Below, one piece after another: positions 8,673 to 17,548 of a stretch of DNA of 64,000 nucleotides. The notes under the pieces are model-generated. The model was given only the letters and a program-made list of their open reading frames with translations, was not told where the DNA came from and searched no databases. A program made the position numbers and the translations under genes. The number at the start of each line of letters is the position of its first letter. Position 1 is the first letter of the stretch. The stretch covers positions 1 to 64,000 of the forward strand of contig CANKHA010000002.1 of assembly GCA_947481685.1 (NCBI GenBank), given 5' to 3'. Source of the DNA: Bradyrhizobiaceae bacterium (lineage in GTDB: Bacteria > Pseudomonadota > Alphaproteobacteria > Rhizobiales > Xanthobacteraceae).

Positions 8673-9326
8673 TTACTCGTCGATATCTTCGTCGACGCCC
8701 GCGCGCTGCGGGACAGCGCTGCGTTGGAGGAACTGCGGTGTATGCTGGCGCGGCTCGCGCGTTTCACGGGCTTCTCTTGGCGGACGATCGCCGCGCTCTG
8801 TCTGATCGCGTCCGATTTTAGCCTGTAACTCGACGATGTCGATAAACTGATCGGCCTGGCGGCGCAGTTCATCCGCCACCATCGGCGGTTGCGTTGTCAC
8901 GGTCGATACGACGATGACGCGGACGCCCCGACGTTGCACCGCTTCCACCAGTGAGCGGAAATCGCCGTCGCCGGAAAATAACACCATCTGGTCGATGTGC
9001 CCGGCAAGCTCCATGGCATCGACGGCGAGTTCGATATCCATATTGCCTTTGATCTTGCGACGGCCGGTCTGATCGACAAATTCCTTTGTCGCCTTGGTGA
9101 CCACGCTGTAGCCGTTGTAGTCGAGCCAATCGATCAGCGGCCGGATCGAGGAGTATTCCTGGTCCTCGATGACGGCGGTGTAATAGAAGGCGCGGATCAG
9201 ATTGCCGCGAGACTGGAATTCCCGCAGCAGGCGCTTGTAGTCGATATCGAAACCGAGAGCCTTGGCGGTGGCATAAAGATTGGAGCCGTCAATGAATAAG
9301 GCGATTTTTTCTGAGGACACGGCCAT
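8673..9326 (-). CDS. NYN domain protein, LabA/DUF88 family
   Basis: A 217-residue protein with a PIN-like NYN nuclease fold. IALFIDGSNLYATAKALG (8-25) carries the first acidic residue, KIKGNMDIELAVDAME the second and third, and LFSGDGDFRSLVEAVQRRG the fourth. These acids bind a metal in active members, so an RNase activity is plausible. The C-terminal 50 residues are charged and Arg/Glu-rich (a probable flexible tail). Family members have been linked to RNA processing and to circadian output (LabA in cyanobacteria); the role in Rhizobiales is unknown to me. The glycosylase gene follows within 20 nt, suggesting an operon. It is divergent from rpoZ. Confidence 0.8.
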   Translation of the reverse strand: MAVSSEKIALFIDGSNLYATAKALGFDIDYKRLLREFQSRGNLIRAFYYTAVIEDQEYSSIRPLIDWLDYNGYSVVTKATKEFVDQTGRRKIKGNMDIELAVDAMELAGHIDQMVLFSGDGDFRSLVEAVQRRGVRVIVVSTVTTQPPMVADELRRQADQFIDIVELQAKIGRDQTERGDRPPREARETREPRQHTPQFLQRSAVPQRAGVDEDIDE

Positions 9327-9550
9327 TTTTTTCTCTCGTCATGAAACCTCTTGAAACCAACAGTCCCCGCCGCTGGCGGGCATCAAATTAACGCTTACTA
9401 TGCTATCGGACCCCGGCTGGGCCGGGATTGGCTCTGAAATGCCGCAATCAACCCCTAAATACCGAAAAACGTGCTTGAATTTCGGGCCCGGGGTGGATAG
9501 GTAACGTCCACGTTTCACACAATGTTCCACGGATATAGGAGCGCTGGCCG

Positions 9551-9949
9551 ATGGCCCGTGTCACTGTTGAAGACTGCATCGACAAGGTCGATAACCGGTT
9601 CGATCTGGTCCTGCTCGCGAGCCATCGCGGTCGCATGATTTCGTCGGGTTCGCAGATCACGGTCGAGCGCGATAACGACAAGAACCCGGTGGTCGCGCTG
9701 CGCGAGATCGCCGACACCACCATTTCCCCGGAAGATCTGCGGGAGGACCTGATTCATTCGCTGCAGAAGTATGTCGAAGTCGATGAACCGGAGTCTGAGG
9801 CGGTTCCGCTGATCTGCGTGGCCGCAGCCGGCGCTGGCGTGGATGCCGACGACAAGGAAGTCGTGGGCGAGCGCATGACCGAGGAAGAGCTGCTGAAGGG
9901 CCTTGAAGGTCTGGCGCCTCCCGAGGAGCAGCCGGAAGAGGAAGAATAG
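9551..9949 (+). CDS. rpoZ: DNA-directed RNA polymerase subunit omega
   Basis: Omega helps assemble and stabilise RNA polymerase by binding beta'. The 132 residues begin with the family signature [24 protein letters not shown], followed by ARVI-like RGRMISSG and [13 protein letters not shown]. The C-terminal tail is Glu-rich and longer than in E. coli (91 aa), which is typical for Rhizobiales. It is upstream of the (p)ppGpp synthetase gene, as in E. coli, but here a strong terminator separates them. A GGAG ribosome site (TATAGGAGCGCTGGCCG) precedes the ATG. Confidence 0.95.
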   Translation: MARVTVEDCIDKVDNRFDLVLLASHRGRMISSGSQITVERDNDKNPVVALREIADTTISPEDLREDLIHSLQKYVEVDEPESEAVPLICVAAAGAGVDADDKEVVGERMTEEELLKGLEGLAPPEEQPEEEE

Positions 9950-9973
9950 GCCTTTTTTCCTGCGTGAACCTGG

Positions 9974-10010
9974 ACGGCTCGAAGCTCCCGCTTCGGGCCG
10001 TTGTCTTTTT
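9974..10010 (+). terminator. Rho-independent terminator after rpoZ
   Basis: ACGGCTCGAAGC (9974-9985) pairs with GCTTCGGGCCGT (9990-10001), one G-U pair, 4-nt loop TCCC, followed by TGTCTTTTT. This is the clearest intrinsic terminator in the first 30 kb. Confidence 0.85.
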
Positions 10011-10109
10011 GGAGCGCCCGCGACGGTTTCTTTGCGGCGCTCACGAATCGTCGTGTTATCCTAGGGTTAGGCGGATGTCCGCGTAGGTCAGCTGCCGCCG
10101 GGATAATGC

Positions 10110-12443
10110 ATGGCGCGATCGGGTACCGAGCTACCTTTAGCCAAAGCGGGGGCACCCCCCCCGGTGCGCGAGACTGCGCCTATCCGGCCCCTCCCAATCC
10201 CTGAACGCCAGCCGCGCGCACGCAAACCTGCGCAGATGATGCGCCAATATGACTTGATCGAGCGGGTGCGCCGGTACAATCCGGACACCAATGAGGCGCT
10301 GCTGAATCGCGCCTATGTCTATGCCATGAAGGCGCACGGCGAGCAGACGCGCGCTTCCGGCGATCCCTATTTCTCCCATCCCCTCGAAGTCGCTGCGATC
10401 GTGACCGATCTGAAGCTCGACGACGCGACCGTTGCCGCGGCGCTTCTGCACGACACGATCGAGGACACGGAGGCCACGCGTGCGGAGATCGAATCCCTGT
10501 TCGGTCACGATATCGGCACTCTGGTCGAGGGCCTGACCAAGCTGAAGAAGCTTGATCTGGTTACCAAGGAAGCCAAACAGGCCGAGAACCTCCGCAAGCT
10601 GCTGCTCGCTATCGCCGACGACGTGCGGGTGCTGCTGGTGAAGCTGGCTGACCGCCTGCACAACATGCGCACGATCGAGCACATGGCTCCCGAAGCACGC
10701 AAGCGCATTGCCGAGGAGACCCTTGAAATCTATGCGCCGCTCGCCGGCCGCATGGGCATGCACGAGATGCGCGAGGAACTGGAAGACCTGTCCTTCCGCG
10801 AGATCAACCCGGACGCCTATGAGGTCGTCACAGAGCGTTTGCTCGCGCTTGCCGAGCGCAATGCGGGCCTGATCAGCGAAATCGAGCAGCAGCTAGCAAG
10901 GAAACTTGCCGAGCGCGGTCTGTTGCGCGCCAAAGCGCACGGTCGGCGCAAACGGCCTTATTCGATCTGGATGAAAATGGAGCGCAAGTCGGTCGGCTTC
11001 GAACAGCTCTCCGACATCTACGGTTTCCGCATTGTGCTGAAAACGGTGCACGAGTGCTATCAGGCGCTCGGCATCGTGCACACGACCTGGCCGGTCGTGC
11101 CTGGCCGTTTCAAGGATTACATCTCGACGCCGAAGCAGAACGACTATCGCTCGATCCACACCACCGTCGTCGGTCCTGGCAAGCAGCGCGTCGAGCTACA
11201 GTTGCGCACCAAGGAAATGGACGACGTCGCCGAATATGGCATCGCGGCCCATGCGCTCTACAAGGACGGCGTGGGCTCGCCGAGTGAGATGCTGTCACGG
11301 GAGTCCAGTGCCTATGCCTGGCTCCGGCATACCATCGAGCTTCTCGCGGAAGGCTCGAACCCGGAAGAATTCCTCGAGCACACCAAGCTCGAGCTATTCC
11401 ACGACCAGGTCTTCTGCTTCACCCCAAAGGGCAAGCTGATTGCGCTGCCGCGCGGCGGCACACCCATCGATTTTGCTTATGCGGTCCATACCGACGTCGG
11501 CAATATGGCGGTAGGTTGCAAGATCAACGGCCAAATATCGCCGCTCGTATCCCAGCTCAGCAATGGCGACGAAGTGGAAGTTTTGACGTCGAAGGCGCAG
11601 ACGGCCCCGCCGGCGGCCTGGGAGTCCATTGTCGTCACCGGCAAGGCGCGCGCCGCGATCCGCCGCGCGACCCGCACCGCGATCCGCACGCAATATGCCG
11701 GTCTCGGGCGCCGCATTGTCGAGCGCTTTTTCCAGCGCGTGAAGATCGAATATTCCGATGAGAAGCTGCAAGGCGCGCTGCCGCGGTTGGCGCGCGCTTC
11801 GATCGATGACGTGATGGCCGCGGTCGGCCGCGGCGAGATGAAAGCCGCGGACGTCGCACGCGCGATGTATCCCGACTACAAGGAAGAGCGTGCGGCCGCG
11901 CAGAAAGTGCTGCCGACGAAATCTGAAAGCGGTTGGTTCGGGCTCAAGCGCGGCAAATCGCTGAAGTTCAAGGTGCCGAGCGAGGGCAACGCTCCACTGC
12001 CGATCCGCGGCATCAACAGCGACCTGCCGGTGCGCTTTGCCGCCGATGGCGGCGCGGTGCCGGGCGACCGCATTGTCGGCATTCTGACGCCGGGGCAGGG
12101 CATCACCATCTATCCGATCCAGTCACCGGGTCTGAAAGACTTCGAGGAAATGCCGGAGCGCTGGCTCGACGTGCAATGGGACATGGACGCGGAAAGCCCG
12201 CAACGTTTTCCGGCGCGACTGGAGGTGCAATCGGTCAACGAGCCCGGTACGCTGGCGCAGATCACTCAAATCATCGCGGATCACGACGGCAATATCGAAA
12301 ATATCCACATGAGCCGCCGTTCACCGGACTTCACCGAACTGACAATCGATCTCGCGGTCTATGACCTCAAGCACCTTACGTCGATCATCGCGCAGTTGCG
12401 GGCCAAGGCGGTGGTGGCCAAGGTCTCGCGTGTGAATGGGTGA
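10110..12443 (+). CDS. rsh: Bifunctional (p)ppGpp synthetase/hydrolase (Rsh)
   Basis: The single long RelA/SpoT homologue of alphaproteobacteria, which makes and degrades (p)ppGpp in the stringent response. From this start: HD hydrolase domain (about 70-200) with YFSHPLEVAAI (H90) and LLHDTIEDT (H114, D115); RelA/SpoT synthetase domain (about 280-400) with YGFRIVLKTVHECYQALG and DYISTPKQNDYRSIHTT; TGS domain (about 440-500) with CFTPKGKLIALPRGGTPIDFAYAVHTDVG; and C-terminal ACT domain (about 700-777). Both catalytic halves look intact. The first 42 residues are Pro/Ala-rich; homologues I recall start at MMRQYDLIERV, so 10236 or 10239 is an alternative start. pdxJ follows within 6 nt of the stop. 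Confidence 0.93.
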   Translation: MARSGTELPLAKAGAPPPVRETAPIRPLPIPERQPRARKPAQMMRQYDLIERVRRYNPDTNEALLNRAYVYAMKAHGEQTRASGDPYFSHPLEVAAIVTDLKLDDATVAAALLHDTIEDTEATRAEIESLFGHDIGTLVEGLTKLKKLDLVTKEAKQAENLRKLLLAIADDVRVLLVKLADRLHNMRTIEHMAPEARKRIAEETLEIYAPLAGRMGMHEMREELEDLSFREINPDAYEVVTERLLALAERNAGLISEIEQQLARKLAERGLLRAKAHGRRKRPYSIWMKMERKSVGFEQLSDIYGFRIVLKTVHECYQALGIVHTTWPVVPGRFKDYISTPKQNDYRSIHTTVVGPGKQRVELQLRTKEMDDVAEYGIAAHALYKDGVGSPSEMLSRESSAYAWLRHTIELLAEGSNPEEFLEHTKLELFHDQVFCFTPKGKLIALPRGGTPIDFAYAVHTDVGNMAVGCKINGQISPLVSQLSNGDEVEVLTSKAQTAPPAAWESIVVTGKARAAIRRATRTAIRTQYAGLGRRIVERFFQRVKIEYSDEKLQGALPRLARASIDDVMAAVGRGEMKAADVARAMYPDYKEERAAAQKVLPTKSESGWFGLKRGKSLKFKVPSEGNAPLPIRGINSDLPVRFAADGGAVPGDRIVGILTPGQGITIYPIQSPGLKDFEEMPERWLDVQWDMDAESPQRFPARLEVQSVNEPGTLAQITQIIADHDGNIENIHMSRRSPDFTELTIDLAVYDLKHLTSIIAQLRAKAVVAKVSRVNG

Positions 12444-12449
12444 TTTTTG

Positions 12450-13211
12450 GTGACCGCTCCGAAACTCCGCCTCGGCGTGAACATCGACCACGTCGCCACC
12501 ATCCGGAACGCGCGCGGCGGCCGGCATCCCGATCCGGTCAAGGCGGCCAGGATCGCGATCGAGGCGGGCGCCGACGGCATCACCGCGCATTTGCGCGAGG
12601 ATCGCCGGCACATCGTCGATGACGATATCGCGCGCCTGATGGCGGAAATCTCCAAGCCGCTGAACTTCGAGATGGCTGCCACGGAAGAGATGATCGGCAT
12701 TGCACTCAAGACCAAACCGCATGCGGCTTGCCTCGTGCCGGAAAAACGCAGCGAACGCACCACCGAAGGCGGTCTTAACGTCGCCGGTCAGCAGGCCGTG
12801 CTCGCACCCGCCATCGACAAACTCGGAAATGCCGGCATCCGCGTTTCACTTTTCATTGCCGCCGAACCGCGCCAGATCGAGACCGCCGCGCGTCTGCGCG
12901 CGCCGGTGATCGAGATCCATGTGGGGCCGTGGTGCGATGCGCTGACCGAAGGCCACCGCGAGGCGGCCGACGCCGAATGGAAACGCATCCGCGAGGGCGC
13001 AGGTCTGGCGAAGAGCCTTGGGCTGGAAGTCCATGCCGGGCACGGACTGGATTACGCCAGCGCGCAGACCATCGCGGCGCTACCGGAAATCGTCGAGCTT
13101 AATATCGGGCATTTCCTGATTGGCGAAGCTGTGTTCGACAGCCTGCCTCACGCCATCAAGCTGATGCGCGCCGCAATGGATCGCGGTCGCGCGAAGGCAG
13201 GCGCGTCATGA
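12450..13211 (+). CDS. pdxJ: Pyridoxine 5'-phosphate synthase
   Basis: PdxJ closes the pyridoxine ring from 1-deoxyxylulose 5-phosphate and 3-amino-2-oxopropyl phosphate in the DXP-dependent vitamin B6 pathway. The 253 residues show [18 protein letters not shown] (active-site His and phosphate site), [15 protein letters not shown], and near the end AGHGLDY and [12 protein letters not shown], the expected order. I prefer GTG 12450 ([11 protein letters not shown]); TTG 12447 is one codon earlier. It follows rsh by a few bases and overlaps acpS by 4 nt (ATGA), so the two are translationally coupled. pdxJ-acpS is a widespread bacterial pair. Confidence 0.95.
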   Translation: MTAPKLRLGVNIDHVATIRNARGGRHPDPVKAARIAIEAGADGITAHLREDRRHIVDDDIARLMAEISKPLNFEMAATEEMIGIALKTKPHAACLVPEKRSERTTEGGLNVAGQQAVLAPAIDKLGNAGIRVSLFIAAEPRQIETAARLRAPVIEIHVGPWCDALTEGHREAADAEWKRIREGAGLAKSLGLEVHAGHGLDYASAQTIAALPEIVELNIGHFLIGEAVFDSLPHAIKLMRAAMDRGRAKAGAS

Positions 13212-13612
13212 TCCTTGGCATCGGCTCAGACCTGATCGACATCCGGCGGATCGAGCAGACGATCGCGCGTCATGGCGACCGTTTCATTGAGCGGATCTTC
13301 ACTGACGTCGAGCGGGAAAAGGCGGAGCGCCGCGCCAACCGGATCGACACTTACGCCAAGCGCTTCGCCGCCAAGGAAGCCTGCGCAAAAGCGCTCGGCA
13401 CGGGCCTCCGCGCGGGCGTGTTCTGGCGGGACATGGGGGTCGTGAATCTGCCGTCGGGCCGCCCGACCATGAAGCTCACAGGCGGAGCGCTGGAGCGGCT
13501 GAAGGCGATTACGCCGGCGGGTTATGAAGCGCGCATCGATTTGACGATCACCGACGAATCCCCGATCGCCCAAGCCTTCGTGATCATTTCCGCGGAGCCT
13601 TCCAAGAGCTAA
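13208..13612 (+). CDS. acpS: Holo-[acyl-carrier-protein] synthase
   Basis: Transfers 4'-phosphopantetheine from CoA to a serine of acyl carrier protein, activating fatty-acid synthesis. The 134 residues contain the family motifs [15 protein letters not shown] (Asp8-region Mg site) and [17 protein letters not shown] (WxxKEAxxK-type motif), followed by GRPTMKLTG. The start ATG lies inside the pdxJ stop (ATGA overlap). A short hairpin (13615-13634) follows, then lepB. Confidence 0.95.
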   Translation: MILGIGSDLIDIRRIEQTIARHGDRFIERIFTDVEREKAERRANRIDTYAKRFAAKEACAKALGTGLRAGVFWRDMGVVNLPSGRPTMKLTGGALERLKAITPAGYEARIDLTITDESPIAQAFVIISAEPSKS

Positions 13613-13614
13613 AA

Positions 13615-13634
13615 AAGGGCGAAGAAAAGCCCTT
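13615..13634 (+). terminator. Weak hairpin after acpS
   Basis: AAGGGC (13615-13620) pairs with GCCCTT (13629-13634) around an A-rich 8-nt loop; followed by ATCCATCTG, so no T-tract. It may pause or stabilise the transcript rather than end it. Confidence 0.3.
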
Positions 13635-13752
13635 ATCCATCTGAATAAGCTTGCCAAAATTACTTTGGTGCGGTGCGCGCGCCGTTCATTGCGCGGTTCC
13701 AGCCCACCGGTTACAAGGTCGGGGGCTTTTCAGACCGAAGGACGGAAGGCGG

Positions 13753-14499
13753 ATGAGTGTAACGACCGCAAAACGCAAAGAAGGTGGCATCGGCGAAACG
13801 GTGCGCGTGATTTTTCATGCCCTGATCATCGCCCTGGTGATCCGGACCTTTCTGTTCCAGCCTTTCAACATCCCGTCCGGTTCGATGAAGGAGACGCTGC
13901 TGGTCGGCGACTACCTTTTCGTTTCGAAATTCAGCTACGGCTACAGCCATTATTCGCTGCCGCTTTCGCCCCCGATTTTCGGCGGACGCGTCTGGGCATC
14001 GCAGCCCAATCGTGGCGATGTGGTGGTTTTCCGGCTGCCGAAGGATGACTCCACCGACTACATCAAGCGCGTCATCGGTTTCCCGGGCGACCGCATCCAG
14101 GTCATCCAGGGCGTTCTCAATATCAACGGCGAACCCGTGAAGCGCGAACGGATCGACGACTACATCGACACCGACGAAGGCACGACGACCAAGGTGAAGC
14201 GCTGGCGCGAGACGTTGCCGAACGGGGTGACTTACACCACGCTCGATCTGGTCGATTCCGGTTTTGCCGATAACACCCAGGTCTATGTCGTGCCATCGGA
14301 TCATTACTTCATGATGGGCGACAACCGCGACAACTCTACCGACAGCCGCTTCCCGCAGGTCGGTTACGTGCCGTTTGAGAACATCATTGGCCGCGCCCAG
14401 ATCATCTTCTTCTCCATCGGCGAAGGCGAACATGCCTGGCAGGTCTGGCGCTGGCCCTGGGCGGTTCGGTGGACCAGGCTGTTCACGCTGGTCAGATGA
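13753..14499 (+). CDS. lepB: Signal peptidase I
   Basis: Cleaves signal peptides from secreted pre-proteins at the outer face of the inner membrane. The 248 residues have one N-terminal membrane segment (about 19-37) and the Ser/Lys dyad: PSGSMKETLL with S44 and STDYIKRVIGFPGD with K105. The family box MGDNRDNSTDSR follows. Alphaproteobacterial LepB has one anchor rather than the two in E. coli, consistent with this. I start at ATG 13753 (MSVTTAKRKEGG), downstream of the open frame's first codon, because the upstream 34 residues lack family character. Its stop overlaps the rnc start (ATGA), so lepB-rnc-era are coupled. Confidence 0.95.
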   Translation: MSVTTAKRKEGGIGETVRVIFHALIIALVIRTFLFQPFNIPSGSMKETLLVGDYLFVSKFSYGYSHYSLPLSPPIFGGRVWASQPNRGDVVVFRLPKDDSTDYIKRVIGFPGDRIQVIQGVLNINGEPVKRERIDDYIDTDEGTTTKVKRWRETLPNGVTYTTLDLVDSGFADNTQVYVVPSDHYFMMGDNRDNSTDSRFPQVGYVPFENIIGRAQIIFFSIGEGEHAWQVWRWPWAVRWTRLFTLVR

Positions 14500-15302
14500 G
14501 GCGAAAGAAAAAGAACGACGCGGAAACGCCGGCAGAAGTCGGCCCGACCGAAAGCACTGCGTCTGACGAGACGGCCGGTGCGGCGCCGCGCAAGCGACGC
14601 CGCAAGGGTACCGGACCTCTGGAAGAGCGCATCGGCTATTCCTTCAAGGATGCCGATCTGCTGGATCGCGCGCTGACGCATATCTCCGCGCTGACAACGT
14701 CCCGCAGCCGGACCGGCAGCTATCAACGGCTTGAATTTCTCGGCGATCATGTGCTGGGCCTCGTGGTCTCGGACATGCTGTTCCGCACTTATCCCAAAGC
14801 GAACGAGGGCGAGTTGTCGCGCCGGTTGGCTGATCTCGTGCGCAAGGAAACCTGCGCGGACATGGCGCGCGAGATCGAGCTCGGCGCCGTGATCCGCCTT
14901 GGAGTTTCCGAAGCAGGATCGGGTGGGCGCTCGCGCGACGCCATCCTGGCGGATGTTTGCGAATCCCTGATCGGGGCGGTCTTTCTCGATGGCGGTTATC
15001 CGGCCGCTGCCGCGCTGGTGGAGAAGTTGTGGGACGAACGGATGCGCACGCCGGTTCGTCCGCTGCGTGATGCCAAAACGACGTTGCAGGAATGGGCGCA
15101 GGGCCGTGGCTTGCCGACGCCGACCTACCGCGAGATCGGCCGCAGCGGTCCGCATCACAACCCGGAATTCCATATTGCCGTCGAGCTTCCCAGGCTCGCG
15201 CCCGCGGAAGGCAGCGGCCCGTCCAAGCGCGTCGCCGAGCAGGCTGCCGCCCAGGCGTTTCTGCAACGCGAAGGTGTGACGGTTGAGCGTGGCAATGGTT
15301 GA
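14496..15302 (+). CDS. rnc: Ribonuclease III
   Basis: Cleaves double-stranded RNA in rRNA precursors and structured mRNAs. The 268 residues carry a Lys/Arg-rich N-terminal extension of about 38 residues, then the RNase III domain with signature QRLEFLGDHVLGLV (E80, D84) and DVCESLIGAVFLDGG, and a C-terminal double-stranded-RNA-binding domain (about 195-265: TTLQEWAQGRG...KRVAEQAAAQAFL). The ATG at 14496 overlaps the lepB stop. The basic, acidic-interrupted N-terminal tail is longer than in E. coli. The 3' end overlaps era by 8 nt. Confidence 0.95.
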   Translation: MRRKKKNDAETPAEVGPTESTASDETAGAAPRKRRRKGTGPLEERIGYSFKDADLLDRALTHISALTTSRSRTGSYQRLEFLGDHVLGLVVSDMLFRTYPKANEGELSRRLADLVRKETCADMAREIELGAVIRLGVSEAGSGGRSRDAILADVCESLIGAVFLDGGYPAAAALVEKLWDERMRTPVRPLRDAKTTLQEWAQGRGLPTPTYREIGRSGPHHNPEFHIAVELPRLAPAEGSGPSKRVAEQAAAQAFLQREGVTVERGNG

Positions 15303-16209
15303 TCAGCCCGCAGACAACACCCGCTGCGGATTTGTCGCGCTGATCGGTGCGCCCAATGCCGGCAAGTCGACCCTGCTCAACACGCTGGTCGGTTCGAAGG
15401 TAACAATCGTCTCGCACAAGGTGCAGACCACGCGCGCGCTGGTGCGCGGCATTGCTCTCGAGGGTAATGCGCAGCTGATTTTCGTCGATACGCCTGGCAT
15501 CTTTGCGCCGAAGCGGCGCCTGGACCGCGCGATGGTGACGAGTGCCTGGAGTGGCGCGCAGGACGCCGACGTGGTTTCGGTGTTGATCGATGCCCGCAAG
15601 GGCCTCGATGACGAAGCCAACGCCATCCTCACCGGATTGGCGGCGGTTCGGCAACCGAAGATCCTGCTGCTCAACAAGATCGACCTGGTCGAACGCGAGA
15701 AGCTGCTGGCGCTGACTCAGGCTACCAATGAGCGCGCCACTTTCGCCGCTACTTTCATGATCTCGGCACTCAAAGGCGATGGCGTCGGCGACGCCAAACG
15801 CTGGCTGGGGGAGAAGATGCCGCCGGGGCCGTGGCTTTATCCGCCGGACCAGATGTCGGACGCGCCGCTACGCCAGCTTGCAGCCGAGATCACGCGCGAG
15901 AAGTTGTTTGAACGGCTGCATCAGGAACTGCCCTATCAGTCTACGGTCGAAACCGAGAGCTGGAAGGATCTGCGCAACGGTTCGGTACGGATCGAGCAGA
16001 TCATCTACGTGGAGCGTGAAAGCCAGCGCAAGATCGTGCTTGGCAAGGCCGGCGCCACGATCAAGGCCATCGGCGCCGATGCGCGCAGGGAGATCGCGGA
16101 GATCGCCGAAAAGCCTGTGCATCTTTTCCTGTTCGTGAAGGTGCGTGAAGGCTGGGGCAACGATCCCGAACGCTACCGGGGCATGGGACTGGAATTTCCG
16201 AAGGAGTAG
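15295..16209 (+). CDS. era: GTPase Era
   Basis: Essential GTPase that binds the 3' end of 16S rRNA and helps 30S assembly. The 304 residues contain G1 GAPNAGKST (18-26), the switch region VQTTRALVRGI, G3 DTPGIF, G4 NKIDL, and a C-terminal KH domain with the signature GKAGATIKAIGADAR. I start at ATG 15295, inside the last codons of rnc; an upstream TTG at 15283 is an alternative. The operon order rnc-era-recO is conserved across proteobacteria. A short gap of 9 nt precedes recO. Confidence 0.95.
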   Translation: MVDQPADNTRCGFVALIGAPNAGKSTLLNTLVGSKVTIVSHKVQTTRALVRGIALEGNAQLIFVDTPGIFAPKRRLDRAMVTSAWSGAQDADVVSVLIDARKGLDDEANAILTGLAAVRQPKILLLNKIDLVEREKLLALTQATNERATFAATFMISALKGDGVGDAKRWLGEKMPPGPWLYPPDQMSDAPLRQLAAEITREKLFERLHQELPYQSTVETESWKDLRNGSVRIEQIIYVERESQRKIVLGKAGATIKAIGADARREIAEIAEKPVHLFLFVKVREGWGNDPERYRGMGLEFPKE

Positions 16210-16218
16210 GCTTGCGTC

Positions 16219-16956
16219 ATGCAATGGGCCGATGACGGCATCGTGCTGGGCGTAAGGCGTCATGGCGAGGCAAGCACCATTGTCGAGCTGATGACCCGCG
16301 GCCACGGCCGCCATATGGGCCTCGTGCGTGGCGGTTCAAGCTCCCGCATGCGGCCAATCCTGCAGCCGGGCAACACCGTTACCGCCACCTGGCGCGCCCG
16401 GCTCGACGAACATCTCGGCAATTACACCTTGGAGGGGGCGCGGCTTCGCTCTTCGCTTTTCCTCGGCGCGTCGCATGCCATTTATGGTTTGACGCATCTC
16501 GCCGCGCTGACGCGACTTCTGCCCGAGCGCGACCCGCATCAGGAAATTTATGAAATTCTGGAAAGTATTCTGGAGCGTCTCGAAGACGTAGATCAGGCCG
16601 GACCGCTGGTTGTGCGTTACGAGCTCATGCTGCTGGCAGAACTCGGCTTCGGCCTGGACCTGTCACAATGCGCGGCGACCGGCGCTACGTCCGAACTTGT
16701 TTATGTTTCACCGAAGTCGGGCAGGGCGGTATCCCGCGATGCGGGCGCCCCGTGGCAAGACAAGCTGATGCGCCTGCCTGCATTTTTCATGGATGAGGAA
16801 CTGGAAAAGCCACCGGCAACGGATGTTGCCGATGGCTTTGAGATTACGGGCTTCTTTCTCGCGCGGCATCTGTTCGAGCCGCGTGGGCTGGAGGTGCCGG
16901 AAGCGCGGCGACAATTCATCGCCGCGATCCTGCGCGCTCAGCCGAGCGCCGCGTGA
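16219..16956 (+). CDS. recO: DNA repair protein RecO
   Basis: RecO loads RecA onto SSB-coated single-stranded DNA in the RecFOR pathway. The 245 residues show the N-terminal OB-fold ([51 protein letters not shown]), a helical middle with a [15 protein letters not shown] segment, and a C-terminal helical part. It lacks the four-cysteine zinc knuckle of some family members. It is the last gene of the lepB-rnc-era-recO run; a long inverted repeat follows immediately. Confidence 0.92.
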   Translation: MQWADDGIVLGVRRHGEASTIVELMTRGHGRHMGLVRGGSSSRMRPILQPGNTVTATWRARLDEHLGNYTLEGARLRSSLFLGASHAIYGLTHLAALTRLLPERDPHQEIYEILESILERLEDVDQAGPLVVRYELMLLAELGFGLDLSQCAATGATSELVYVSPKSGRAVSRDAGAPWQDKLMRLPAFFMDEELEKPPATDVADGFEITGFFLARHLFEPRGLEVPEARRQFIAAILRAQPSAA

Positions 16957-16974
16957 CTGCTTCAGACCTTAGGG

Positions 16975-17062
16975 TCTGATCGCGCAATCTTACGGCGAAC
17001 CTGTTCCCATCCCGGATCAAGTCCGGGACAGGCTTTCGCAGGATTGCGCTTTAGCGATCAGA
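16975..17062. repeat. 88-bp near-perfect inverted repeat after recO
   Basis: Nested arms: TCTGATCGC (16975-16983) with GCGATCAGA (17054-17062); GCGCAATC (16982-16989) with GATTGCGC (17042-17049); CCTGT (17000-17004) with ACAGG (17028-17032); CCCGGA (17011-17016) with TCCGGG (17022-17027), loop TCAAG. It separates convergent genes and may end both transcripts. Its right arm contains the stop codon (17058-17060) of the minus-strand gene. Confidence 0.7.
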
Positions 17063-17378
17063 AGCGGAGCACCACGCCCGGACGGCGATATCCATAACCG
17101 TAGTAGCCGTACGGCCGGTAATACGGCCGATAGCCGCCGTAGTAGGCGCGCGGCGCTACGTAGCCATAGTTCGGACGCCAGGAGCAAACCCGGCGCCAGT
17201 TGCCGTTACGACGAACGTTACGGCAGACGTACCGGGTCGCTTCGACGATACTCGAGCCTTCGATCGCCGGGCGGATACCCGCCGGAGCCGTCAGTGTAAT
17301 GGCGTTTGCGCCGGTCGTGAACAATGTACCCACCGACACAATGGCTGCCACAGCCGCTGCAACAAGAGTCTTGCGCAT
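17058..17378 (-). CDS. Secreted Tyr/Arg/Gly-rich small protein
   Basis: A 106-residue protein with a clear signal peptide (MRKTLVAAAVAAIVSVGTLFTTGANA, cleavage after about residue 26). A short middle with two cysteines (YVCRNVRRNGNWRRVCSWRP) is followed by a low-complexity tail of Tyr, Gly, Arg and Pro (about 70-106). No catalytic motif is visible. Many Bradyrhizobiaceae genomes encode families of such small exported, Tyr/Gly/Arg-rich, Cys-containing proteins of unknown role; they may be cell-surface or matrix components. It is divergent from parC and has its own intergenic region. Its stop codon is contributed by the arm of an inverted repeat. Confidence 0.7.
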   Translation of the reverse strand: MRKTLVAAAVAAIVSVGTLFTTGANAITLTAPAGIRPAIEGSSIVEATRYVCRNVRRNGNWRRVCSWRPNYGYVAPRAYYGGYRPYYRPYGYYGYGYRRPGVVLRF

Positions 17379-17548
17379 TTTCTCTCTCCCTTGGGTCGGT
17401 GAATCCGACCCCCATTAAAATCTCGCCGTAACCTATAATCACGAAGGACGGACTGAGTTCCGTAACCTAGCACCTTTTACTCTGAACGCGTCCCGAGGGG
17501 TGCGTTCATCGCTTGTTCAGGTTGGGAGCCTGAGTTAACCCATCCTCC

